NCBI RefSeq assembly: GCF_016907955.1
Contig: NZ_JAFBCX010000003.1
Location: forward strand, 124,001-188,000
Length of the DNA: 64,000 nt
Source: Lentzea nigeriaca
GTDB lineage: Bacteria; Actinomycetota; Actinomycetes; Mycobacteriales; Pseudonocardiaceae
Reading direction: 5' to 3'
The notes beneath the pieces are model-generated. The model saw nothing but the letters and a program-made list of their open reading frames with translations. It was not told where the DNA came from and ran no database searches. The translations under genes were made by a program, and so were the position numbers. Below are positions 17,127 to 24,987 of the stretch, piece after piece. Position 1 is the first letter of the stretch; the number at the start of each line of letters is the position of its first letter.

Positions 17127-18155
17127 TCAGACGCCGCTGCGTCTGGCCAGCCGCTGCTGGAGGAGGACGGCGACCACGATGATCGCGCCCTTCGCGACGG
17201 CCTGGGCGGAGATGGAGAGGTTGTTGAGGGTGAAGACGTTCGACAGCGTGGTGAAGATCAGGACGCCGAAGACGGTGCCCGCGATCGTGCCGCGGCCACC
17301 GGACAGCAGCGTGCCGCCGATCACGACCGCGGCGATCGCGTCGAGCTCGTACAGCCCGCCGTGGGTCGCGCTGCCGGTCGTGGTGCGGGCGATGAGCATG
17401 ACGGCGGCCAGTCCGCAGCACAGGCCGAGCAACGTGTAGAGCAGGACGGTGTGGCGCCGCACGTCGATGCCGGCCAGCCGCGCCGCTTCCGGGTTGCCAC
17501 CCACGGCGAACGTCCGCCGCCCGAACGTGGTGCGGTTGAGCAGGACCCACCCGGCCGCCGCGACCACCGCGAAGATCACGACCAGCACCGGCACGCCGAG
17601 CACCGACGCGTCGAAGAACGCGGCGAAGCCCGGTACGTTCACGATCTGCGTCTTGCGGTTGGAGATGATCTCGGCGAGCCCGCGGGCGGCGGCCAGGCTC
17701 GCCAGGGTCGCGATGAACGCCACGACCCGGCCGTAGGCGATGAGCACGCCGTTGACCAGCCCGCACGCCCCGCCCACGGCGAGCGCGGTGAACACCATGA
17801 CGATCCAGTGCGTGCTGTTGGCCAAGCCTTGTGTGGCGAGCGTCGTCGCCCACACCGAGGACAGCGCGACGATCGCGCCCACCGACAGGTCGATTCCACC
17901 GCCGGTGATCACGAACGTCATGCCGACGCTCACCACGCCGATCACCGCGGCCAGCCGAAGGATCGTGAGCACGTTGTCGACGTCGGCGAACCGGTCGCCG
18001 GCGGTGACCACCCCGGCCAGGCACAACAGGACCAGTGCCACGACAAGACCGGTGTTGCGTCCGGCCGCGGAGGAGAGCAGCGCCGAGACGGTGCTCTGCG
18101 ACTCCTTCACGGGCACGGGTCTGTTCGTCGGGGTCACGGCGGTGTCCTCGCTCAT
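17127..18155 (-). CDS. Sugar ABC transporter permease (RbsC-type)
   Basis: The protein has 342 aa with about eight to ten membrane spans and RbsC/XylH-type sequence (VTAGDRFADVDNVLTILR, ITGGGIDLSVGAIVALS, GLVNGVLIAYGRV, AAVVIGGTLLSGGRGTIAGT). The ATG at 18155 overlaps the ATPase stop (ATGA), implying translational coupling. A longer frame upstream is only a shadow of the ATPase gene. It pairs with the ATPase and the 16053 lipoprotein. Confidence 0.92.
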   Translation of the reverse strand: MSEDTAVTPTNRPVPVKESQSTVSALLSSAAGRNTGLVVALVLLCLAGVVTAGDRFADVDNVLTILRLAAVIGVVSVGMTFVITGGGIDLSVGAIVALSSVWATTLATQGLANSTHWIVMVFTALAVGGACGLVNGVLIAYGRVVAFIATLASLAAARGLAEIISNRKTQIVNVPGFAAFFDASVLGVPVLVVIFAVVAAAGWVLLNRTTFGRRTFAVGGNPEAARLAGIDVRRHTVLLYTLLGLCCGLAAVMLIARTTTGSATHGGLYELDAIAAVVIGGTLLSGGRGTIAGTVFGVLIFTTLSNVFTLNNLSISAQAVAKGAIIVVAVLLQQRLARRSGV

Positions 18156-19666
18156 GCGGCATGTCCTTCCATGACCAGGTCGAGGACCCGGGACTCGTCG
18201 ATCTCGCCGGACGGTCCCTCGTGGACCACCCTGCCCTCGCACACCACCAGGACCCGGTCGGCCAGCCCCAGGACCTCCTCGACGTCGCTCGACACGACCA
18301 CCACGGCCACTCCTCTGGCCGCCAGGTCGCGGATCAGCTCGTAGATCTCGCTGCGCGCTCCCACGTCCACGCCGCGGGTGGGCTCGTCCAGCAGGAGCAC
18401 GCGGCACTCGCGCAGCAGCCACCGTGCGAGCACGACCTTCTGCTGGTTGCCACCGGACAGGCCCCGCACCACGCGGTCGACGCCGGGCGGACGGACGTCG
18501 AGCGCCTCGGTGAGCAGGCTCGAGCGCGCGCGTTCGGTGCGGTCGTCCAGAAATCCGAAGCGGGCGAACGACGGCAGCGACGAGACCGTGATGTTGCGGT
18601 ACACGGCCTGGTCCAGCAGCAGTCCCTGGCTCTTGCGCTCTTCCGGGCAGAGGCCCATCCCCGCGCGGACGGCCGCTCCGACGCTCCCCGGCCGCAACTT
18701 CCTGCCCTCGACCTCGACGGTGCCTTCCGCCGGTTTCCGCGCACCGTAAATGGTTTCCAGGATCTCCGAGCGACCCGACCCGACGAGCCCGGCGAGCCCG
18801 ACCACCTCACCCGCGCGGACGGTGAGGTCCACGCCGCTGAAGCGGTCGCCGTCGGCCAGTCCCCGCACCACCAGCACCTCCGGCGCCGCCGGGTCGACCG
18901 GTTCCCTGTGCGGGAACACGTTCTCCAGCACACGCCCGGTCATCAACCCGATCAGCTCGGAGGTCCTGACCTCGCGGGCCGACAGGCCCGTCGCGACGGT
19001 GCGGCCGTCCTTGAGCACGGTCACCCGGTCACCGATCTCGCGGATCTCCGCCATCCGGTGCGAGATGTAGACCACGGCCACGCCGTGGGCGGTCAGCTCG
19101 CGGATGACCCCGAACAGGATCCGCACCTCGTCCGGGTCCAGCACGGCCGACGGCTCGTCCATGATCAGCAGCTTGCTGTCCAGTGACAGCGCCCTGGCCA
19201 TGCTCACCACCTGCTGGTGAGCCACGGAAAGCCGGCCGACGTCACGGTCCGGCGGGATGTCGGGATGGCCCAGCCGGTCCAGCAGCGCACGGGTCCGGCG
19301 GCGCGCCTCCGCCCGCCGGGTGAAGCCCATTGTGGACAGTTCGTGACCGAGGAACACGTTGTCGGCCACCGACAGGCCCGCCACCAGATCCAGTTCCTGG
19401 TACATGGCAGCCACACCGCTGCGCATCGCGGCGGTCGGACTGCCGAACTCCGCGATCTCACCCTGCCAGCGGATCTCCCCCTCGTCCGGCCGGTGCGCCC
19501 CGGACAGCACCTTGATCAGCGTCGACTTGCCCGCCCCGTTCTGCCCGAGCAGACAGTGCACCTCACCCGCGCGGACCTCGAAGTCCACGCCCTGCAACGC
19601 CATCACGCCGGGAAAGCGTTTCACCAGTCCGCTGACCGACAGCAGTGGAGTCGACGTGACCGTCAT
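18152..19666 (-). CDS. Sugar ABC transporter ATPase, two nucleotide-binding domains (RbsA/MglA-type)
   Basis: The protein has 504 aa with tandem ABC domains. The first has Walker A GQNGAGKST, LSVAHQQVVSMARAL and Walker B LLIMDEPSAVLD. The second has the degenerate Walker A GLVGSGRSE typical of RbsA/MglA, then signature LSGGNQQKVVLARWL and LLLDEPTRGVDVG. I chose ATG 19666 because GGAG stands seven bases before it; the ATG at 19684 has no such site. It is the first gene of an operon that runs to at least 12684. Confidence 0.92.
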   Translation of the reverse strand: MTVTSTPLLSVSGLVKRFPGVMALQGVDFEVRAGEVHCLLGQNGAGKSTLIKVLSGAHRPDEGEIRWQGEIAEFGSPTAAMRSGVAAMYQELDLVAGLSVADNVFLGHELSTMGFTRRAEARRRTRALLDRLGHPDIPPDRDVGRLSVAHQQVVSMARALSLDSKLLIMDEPSAVLDPDEVRILFGVIRELTAHGVAVVYISHRMAEIREIGDRVTVLKDGRTVATGLSAREVRTSELIGLMTGRVLENVFPHREPVDPAAPEVLVVRGLADGDRFSGVDLTVRAGEVVGLAGLVGSGRSEILETIYGARKPAEGTVEVEGRKLRPGSVGAAVRAGMGLCPEERKSQGLLLDQAVYRNITVSSLPSFARFGFLDDRTERARSSLLTEALDVRPPGVDRVVRGLSGGNQQKVVLARWLLRECRVLLLDEPTRGVDVGARSEIYELIRDLAARGVAVVVVSSDVEEVLGLADRVLVVCEGRVVHEGPSGEIDESRVLDLVMEGHAA

Positions 19667-19779
19667 CCGGTCACTCCGGCCCACGGGCGAACCAGGGCGC
19701 GGTCACGCCTGGGCGAGCTCACCATTGAGTCCTCCGAGCCCCGATAATTGCTGCGACAGCAGGGAATTCGACCTCACGG

Positions 19780-19857
19780 ACCGTCAAGGTAATGAGCCGC
19801 TTTTCGCACGGTCAAGGTCGTGGCGGTGTCACATATCGGCCAATTTTTCCCTTGACC
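19780..19857. promoter_or_regulatory. Repeated ACCTTGAC motifs upstream of the ABC importer operon
   Basis: ACCTTGACGGT (19780-19790, minus strand) and ACCTTGACCGT (19808-19818, minus strand) are near-identical direct repeats 28 bp apart. A third copy, CCTTGACC (19850-19857), is in the opposite orientation. TTGACC followed 18 bp later by TACCTT makes a plausible sigma-70 promoter reading toward the ATPase. The repeats may be regulator sites. Confidence 0.35.
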
Positions 19858-19903
19858 AGCGGGCTCCCGGCAGGCGTTCGACGCGATCATCCATTGTGGA
19901 CGA

Positions 19904-20470
19904 TCAGCTCCGCTGGACGTCCTGCTTCGCCAGCACTCGGAGGAACGCACGTGACCACTGGGGCAGGTCGGGCCAGCCGCGGCAGGACACCATCGCGCCG
20001 TCCACGACGTCCGGCGCGTCGGCGAAGGTGCCACCGGCCAGCTCCACGTCGGCCTTCAGCGGCGGGTACGCGGCCGTCGTGCGACCGCGCAGGAGCCCCA
20101 GTGCGGCCGGGACCTGCGCGCCGTGGCAGATCGTGCCGACCGGGAGCTCGTGAGCGAAGAAGTACGCGACGATCCTGGCCACGTCCGGGTCCGTGCGGAT
20201 GTACTCCGGCGCGCGGCCGCCCGGAATCACCAGCCCGTCGAACTCCTCCGGACGCACGTCCGCGAACGCCAGGTCCACGGGCAGCCGGCGACCGGGTTTC
20301 TCCGTGTAGGCGTCACATCCGGGTTCGAAGTCGTGCACCACCAGCTGCACCGGACGTGTCGTGGGCGCGGCCACGACCACCTCGTGGTCGTCCTCCCGCA
20401 GCCGGAACAACGGGTACATCGAGTCGAGTTCTTCCGCGGCGTCCCCCGCCAGCATCAGCACTCGCGCCAT
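19904..20470 (-). CDS. DJ-1/PfpI-family protein
   Basis: The protein has 188 aa with the DJ-1/PfpI class-I amidotransferase-like fold (RVLMLAGDAAEELDSMYPLF, FDGLVIPGGRAPEYIR). The nucleophile-elbow cysteine is in GTICHGAQV. Family members are glyoxalases, deglycases, chaperones or peptidase-like proteins, and the reaction here is not determined. GAGGA precedes the ATG. It is transcribed toward the ABC operon, but the roughly 240-bp gap suggests a separate unit. Confidence 0.85.
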   Translation of the reverse strand: MARVLMLAGDAAEELDSMYPLFRLREDDHEVVVAAPTTRPVQLVVHDFEPGCDAYTEKPGRRLPVDLAFADVRPEEFDGLVIPGGRAPEYIRTDPDVARIVAYFFAHELPVGTICHGAQVPAALGLLRGRTTAAYPPLKADVELAGGTFADAPDVVDGAMVSCRGWPDLPQWSRAFLRVLAKQDVQRS

Positions 20471-20940
20471 GCCCGGTCCTCACCGCGAAAGGCATGGCGT
20501 GAAGCGCTTTTGAGAGTATGAGACAGCGTTGTCACAGGTACTCCTTGAATCGAACACGCGAAGCGCGCCGACACAGAACGCGATTAGTACGACAGTTTCT
20601 ACGGTAGGACCCGCCGTTAGTACGGTCAATAGGTAGTACATGTGGCCTGGATGAGTCGGACTAGTCCGATGGAAACAATGCCCAGCGCCGATCAGCCGAA
20701 CATCGGACGCCTCACCTCGCACGTCGCCGATCGCGGCATGCGCCTTGACCACCTCTGCGACGTGGTCGCCGACCCGTGGCCTTCAGGCGCACAGGGGCCC
20801 GGCGGTCTCCTGGCGCACCAGCCGCCATATTTGTATTACTCATTTCGAACCCAACGCAACCGACCTGCGATAGATTGATCAGTCTTATGCCGTTCGATTG
20901 TCCGCGGCACCACAGTGGACGGTCCGAAAGGGAGTGTGCT
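20471..20940. other. Intergenic region with short repeats, no convincing gene
   Basis: This stretch is less GC-rich than its surroundings. Three related copies of TTAGTACG / TTAGTACG / GGTAGTAC occur at 20584-20591, 20617-20624 and 20632-20639. A perfect palindrome TCGGACTAGTCCGA lies at 20656-20669, and AAGCGCTT at 20502-20509. Open frames here lack ribosome sites and recognisable protein sequence. It probably holds the promoter of the DJ-1 gene. Confidence 0.5.
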
Positions 20941-20967
20941 GGGGCCGGGCGGTGTTGTCCCGGCCCC
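20941..20967 (-). terminator. GC-rich stem-loop terminator of the beta-helix gene
   Basis: GGGGCCGGG (20941-20949) and CCCGGCCCC (20959-20967) form a 9-bp stem with a 9-nt loop, 8 bp past the stop of the beta-helix gene. Confidence 0.75.
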
Positions 20968-20975
20968 GAGCCGGT

Positions 20976-23654
20976 TCAGGTGCGCAGGCTCCATTGCTGG
21001 TTGGCGCCACTACCGCAGGTCCAGAGGATGATCCTGGTTCCGTTGGCGGTGCCTGCGCCGTTGGCGTCCATGCACAACCCAGACTGCACACCCGTGATCG
21101 TGCCGTTGGCGTTCACGTTCCACTGCTGGCTGGTCTGGCCGTTGCAGTCCCAGATCACCACGGCGGTGCCGTTGCCAGTGCCTCCGTTGTTCGCTGCCAG
21201 GCACTTGTTGCCGTACACCTGCAGCTGCTTGCCCGCCGTGTAGGTGAAGCGCTGGTTGGTGCCGCCGTGGCAGTCCCACAGCTGCGCCTGGGCGCCGTTG
21301 GCGGTGCTCGATCCGCTGATGTCGACGCACCGGCCGGACTGGCCGCCCACGATCGTGCTGCCCTGCTGACCACCGCCGCCCTGCCGCCGGACGAGCGACT
21401 TCGACTCGGCCGACCGGTTTCCCTGCGCGTCGAGGACGTAGAGCCGGTAGTCACCGGCGGTGGTCGGTACGTCGATCGTCGTCGCCGTCCCGCTCGCCTT
21501 GGTCATCGTCGGGCCGACGGCGAAGTTCGTCGTGCCCAGTGGAGCCAGCCAGACGGTCCTGGTCGCGTCGCCGATGCTCCGGATCGGAATCGACGACACC
21601 CCTGCGCCGACGAAGGTGCTGTCGGGCAAAGCGTAGTCGGGCCGCGAGAAATTGCTCTGCGGGATGACATCCCGATAGGCGTCCTCCAGACCGGAGTTCA
21701 CGGCGATGCTGTGGGCCGCCGCCGGCCAGACGTAGTCGGAATAGACGAGGATGTCCTGGATGGTGCTGTTCGGCAGGTTCTTGTTGGAGACCTTGTTGAC
21801 CGGACCGTACGTCTGCGTGATGTTCAGGTCGTGCTTGCGTCCGAAGTCGTCGGAGTTGATGAGCCACGTGACGTTCTTGTCGACGCTGAGGACGTTGTCG
21901 CGGAAGGTGATGTACGCCGATCCTTCGTCCGGGTGAAGTCCGTACTTGTGTCCGGACGGGACGCCCTGGAAGTAGTTGTTGGTGATCGTGGTTCCCGGCT
22001 GGCTGCCGAGCGTGTAGATGGGGGCCGTGTCGTTGAGGCGCTGGACCGTGTCGATGATGTGGTTGTAGCTGATGTTGTTGTTCCGCGCCGTGGTCGTCGG
22101 CCGGTTGGGTGCGACGGAGCCCGATGAGCCGTCGAAGTTCCACCAGCCCCAGCCGAGCGTGATGCCGTTCCACGGGGCCTTTTCGATCCGGTTGTGCTGC
22201 ACGGTCAGGCTGTCGGCGAAGTACGCCGAGATGGGGCTGTGCCCGTTGAACAACACCGCGCTGTCGTAGAGGTAGTTGTTCTTGATCTCGATGTTCTTCG
22301 GAAGCCCTTCGACCTGCGCGGTGTACTTCTCGCGGTTCGTCGGGGTGTGGTCCCCGATGTAGACGTGCTGCGGATGGCCCACCGTGATGGCGGACCCGGC
22401 GATGTCGTTCGTGTAGTTCCCGATCAACTGCGTGTTCTGCACGTCGTTGACCATGTTGATCCCGTCGACACCGGTGTGCTGCACCCGGTTGCGGAGCAGC
22501 GCGATCCCGTCTGCGTTCTCCAGCTGGATGATGCCCGGCGCGGTGTCGACGTTGCGGTAGTAGTAGACGTGGAAGTTGCCCTTGACGTACACGGTGTTGC
22601 CGAGGTTGCCCTGCTGGGCCTGTTTGAACGAAGAGCCGGCCACGGTGAACAGGTTCCAGTCCGAGTGCTGCACCGTGAGGCCGGAGAACACGATGTTGCG
22701 CACGTGGTTGGCCGTGGACGTGCCGGCGACCCGAAGCAGCGTGGACACGTTGTTCGGCGCATAGACCGTCGCGGTCGTCATGTTCTCGGAGTCGGCCTTG
22801 TAGTAGTAGACCGTTTGACTCGACTTGTCGAAGTAGAACTCGCCCGGCGAGTCCAGGAACTCGTAGGCGTTCATGAACTTGTGACTTCCACCGGACTGGA
22901 AGTTGCCGTTGAACGCGCCTTGCGCGATGGCCGCACCCGGTTGCTGGAACAGCGCGACACGGTTGGCGCCGTCACTGCTGATCTGGCGGACTCCGGCGAT
23001 GGCCGTCGTCCAGGTCGTCGCCGTCTCGATTTCGATGTCGTCCGGATTGCGGGAAATGGCGGGCAGATCGGACAGGCTGTACTTGGCGCCGTCGCACTGC
23101 GAGCCCGACTCCAACGCCCATGGAGCCTGCCCGGCGGTGACGTTGTACGTGCCGTAGCACCCCTGCGAGTTGATCGTCTTCGTCGCCATGAAGGCACGCT
23201 TGTCGTTGACGTAGAGCGCCCGAAGTTTGTTGCTGCGGCTGAGCGGAGCCTTCCAGATGCTGCCGCTGTGCTGCGTCCAGCCGGTCACCTGCACGCCACC
23301 GCTCAGCACCGGCGTCTCGTTCTGGTACGCGGAATAGATGACCCGGTACCCGTTCGTGCCCGAGTCGCTCGGCGTGAAATCCACCGTGCTGCCTATCGGG
23401 TAGTTCCCACCACGAAGGTAGACCTGGATGTCCCCGGACATGTTCGCGTTCACCGCCCTGACGGCGTCCCGCGCACGCGGCAAGGTTTTGAACGGGGCCG
23501 TGATCGTCCCCGGATTCGCGTCATTTCCGTCGGGAGCGACGTAATACGTTTCCTGGACGGCGGCCGCGGCGCGCGGTTGGTCTGCCGTGATCGGCAGCAG
23601 TGCGGCGGACACCAGCACCGCAAGGGCTGACAACGACCTCATGGCTGCTCTCAC
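20976..23654 (-). CDS. Secreted right-handed parallel beta-helix protein with ricin-type lectin domain
   Basis: The protein has 892 aa. The signal peptide lies within the first 35 or so residues. YYVAPDGNDANPGTITAPFK begins a beta-helix domain with many N-rich turns (VRNIVFSGLTVQHSDWN, NIEIKNNYLYDSAV, LTVQHNRIEKAPWNG, GTTITNNYFQG), resembling GH141-type or polysaccharide-lyase-like enzymes. A linker leads to a C-terminal ricin trefoil (about 758-892) ending NQQWSLRT. I chose GTG 23654 because of GGAG six bases upstream; ATG 23642 is possible. An 18-bp palindrome lies 73 bp upstream and a terminator directly follows. A carbohydrate-active role is likely but the activity is unknown. Confidence 0.8.
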   Translation of the reverse strand: MRAAMRSLSALAVLVSAALLPITADQPRAAAAVQETYYVAPDGNDANPGTITAPFKTLPRARDAVRAVNANMSGDIQVYLRGGNYPIGSTVDFTPSDSGTNGYRVIYSAYQNETPVLSGGVQVTGWTQHSGSIWKAPLSRSNKLRALYVNDKRAFMATKTINSQGCYGTYNVTAGQAPWALESGSQCDGAKYSLSDLPAISRNPDDIEIETATTWTTAIAGVRQISSDGANRVALFQQPGAAIAQGAFNGNFQSGGSHKFMNAYEFLDSPGEFYFDKSSQTVYYYKADSENMTTATVYAPNNVSTLLRVAGTSTANHVRNIVFSGLTVQHSDWNLFTVAGSSFKQAQQGNLGNTVYVKGNFHVYYYRNVDTAPGIIQLENADGIALLRNRVQHTGVDGINMVNDVQNTQLIGNYTNDIAGSAITVGHPQHVYIGDHTPTNREKYTAQVEGLPKNIEIKNNYLYDSAVLFNGHSPISAYFADSLTVQHNRIEKAPWNGITLGWGWWNFDGSSGSVAPNRPTTTARNNNISYNHIIDTVQRLNDTAPIYTLGSQPGTTITNNYFQGVPSGHKYGLHPDEGSAYITFRDNVLSVDKNVTWLINSDDFGRKHDLNITQTYGPVNKVSNKNLPNSTIQDILVYSDYVWPAAAHSIAVNSGLEDAYRDVIPQSNFSRPDYALPDSTFVGAGVSSIPIRSIGDATRTVWLAPLGTTNFAVGPTMTKASGTATTIDVPTTAGDYRLYVLDAQGNRSAESKSLVRRQGGGGQQGSTIVGGQSGRCVDISGSSTANGAQAQLWDCHGGTNQRFTYTAGKQLQVYGNKCLAANNGGTGNGTAVVIWDCNGQTSQQWNVNANGTITGVQSGLCMDANGAGTANGTRIILWTCGSGANQQWSLRT

Positions 23655-23726
23655 GTTGCTCTCCCTCGTTCGCGAGCAGACTGGCCGAACGTCACCTTCC
23701 AGGAAGCCGGGCGGCACCGGGGAGCA

Positions 23727-23744
23727 GTGGCAGATATCTGCCAC
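23727..23744. promoter_or_regulatory. 18-bp perfect palindrome upstream of the beta-helix gene
   Basis: GTGGCAGATATCTGCCAC is fully self-complementary and lies between the beta-helix gene start (23654) and the stop of the small membrane protein gene (23764). Its length, symmetry and position mark it as a probable operator for the beta-helix gene. The regulator is not evident in the window. Confidence 0.55.
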
Positions 23745-23763
23745 AGTTGTCAGCCTGGCGACT

Positions 23764-24024
23764 TCACCCGCGACGAGCGGGAACCGCCGACGCCGTCCGT
23801 GCCGACGCCACGCGGTGCGTTCTCGATCCGGCCGGCGCACCCGCCCCGGCCTGGACCGTCACACCGACCGCGACACCCCACCAGCCCACGCCCACGGCCA
23901 ACGGCCACCACACGGACTCGACGGCGGCGAGCAGCACGTTGCCCACCGCGCAGGACAGCAGCACGAGCACCGCTCCGACGAGCACCGCCCGCGCGCCGCG
24001 ACTCGTCAGGCCCCGCTCAGCCAT
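23764..24024 (-). CDS. Small two-helix membrane protein of unknown function
   Basis: The protein has 86 aa. Two hydrophobic segments (about residues 12-36, AVLVGAVLVLLSCAVGNVLL, and 42-60, WWPLAVGVGWWGVAVGV) flank a short turn, followed by a basic, Ala/Arg-rich tail. GAGGAG lies six bases before ATG 24024. The start overlaps the stop of the TetR remnant by 8 nt, as if the two had been a regulator/membrane-protein pair. I recognise no family. Confidence 0.6.
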   Translation of the reverse strand: MAERGLTSRGARAVLVGAVLVLLSCAVGNVLLAAVESVWWPLAVGVGWWGVAVGVTVQAGAGAPAGSRTHRVASARTASAVPARRG

Positions 24025-24345
24025 GACAACTCCTCGCATCCCCCGCTGCGGGTGTATCGCCCACTCTGTTGTGCCCTGTTACCGAAAGTGGTGAGGGTGC
24101 AACTTCTTTGGCGGCGGATGGAAGTTCTCCCGTCGACGGCAGGATTCTGGCGAGCCGCGCCTCGACCGCCTTCGGATCACCGGCGGTCGCCTGACGGAAC
24201 CTCTGCGAGGAGGCGAGGGACAGCAACCACCAGGCGGCGGCCTCGGTGTCGAGGTCCGCACGAACCTCCCCCGTCCGCGTGGTCGAGGAGGCACCCGCGA
24301 AGATCGCGCCCACGGCGCCCGCACTGTGCACCCGGTGCAGATGCT
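24017..24345 (-). pseudogene. TetR-family regulator remnant, C-terminal part only
   Basis: The minus-strand frame from about 24345 to the TGA at 24017 reads like the ligand-binding tail of a TetR regulator (AVGAIFAGASS, then GEVRADLDTEAAAWWLLSL). No helix-turn-helix or initiation region exists upstream, because the divergent methyltransferase gene starts at 24363. The N-terminal half appears to have been lost. The 5' limit given is approximate. Confidence 0.5.
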
Positions 24346-24362
24346 TGCGACAAACTGCGGGC

Positions 24363-24956
24363 ATGACGAGCGAAGTGCGCGACTTCTGGGACCAGCACGC
24401 GGCGACTTTCGACCAGGAACCGGACCACGGGCTGCTCGACCCGGAGGTGCGTGCCGCGTGGGCCGCGGTGCTCCTGCCCCTGATGCCGAGCGGTCCGGTG
24501 TCCGTCGTCGACCTCGGGTGCGGGACGGGCAGCCTGTCCGTGCTCCTGGCGCAGGCAGGGCACGAGGTTCGTGGCGTGGACCTCTCACCCCGCATGGTCG
24601 CCGCCGCGCGGGCGAAGGCGAACGCAACCGGGGTCGCCGCGGCGTTCGTCGAGGGCGACGCCTCGCAGCCTCCTTGCGCACCAGGCGCCTGCGACGTGGT
24701 GCTGGCCCGGCACGTGCTCTGGGCGCTGCCCGACCCCGCTGCCGCGCTGCGGCGCTGGGTCGGCCTGCTCAAGCCCGGCGGCCTGCTCGTGCTCGTCGAG
24801 GGACGCTGGTCGACAGGCGCCGGCCTGACCTCCGCCGAGTGCCGGGCGCTCGTGCTGGAGGTTCGCCGGGAAGCCGAGGTCACCCGGCTGGACGATCCGG
24901 CACTGTGGGGGCGCCCGATCGATGACGAGCGCTACCTGCTGGTGAGCCGGGCCTGA
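24363..24956 (+). CDS. Class I SAM-dependent methyltransferase
   Basis: The protein has 197 aa with a methyltransferase-11 fold. FWDQHAATFDQEPDHG starts it, motif I is VVDLGCGTGSLSVLLAQ, motif II VRGVDLSPRMV, then AAFVEGDASQPP, and the post-motif LLKPGGLLVLVEG. The substrate is unknown, and small stand-alone members often act on small molecules. The upstream part of the longer open frame overlaps the TetR remnant, so ATG 24363 is preferred although its ribosome site is weak. It converges with the antiporter gene. Confidence 0.85.
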   Translation: MTSEVRDFWDQHAATFDQEPDHGLLDPEVRAAWAAVLLPLMPSGPVSVVDLGCGTGSLSVLLAQAGHEVRGVDLSPRMVAAARAKANATGVAAAFVEGDASQPPCAPGACDVVLARHVLWALPDPAAALRRWVGLLKPGGLLVLVEGRWSTGAGLTSAECRALVLEVRREAEVTRLDDPALWGRPIDDERYLLVSRA

Positions 24957-24987
24957 TCAGGAGCCGGACGGGTGCAAGGCTTTCCGA

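Noticed and set aside
20642..20878. 78-codon plus-strand ORF in the gap before the beta-helix gene
   Set aside because: No ribosome site, no recognisable family and ordinary composition. It also overlaps a palindrome, so a regulatory region is more likely.
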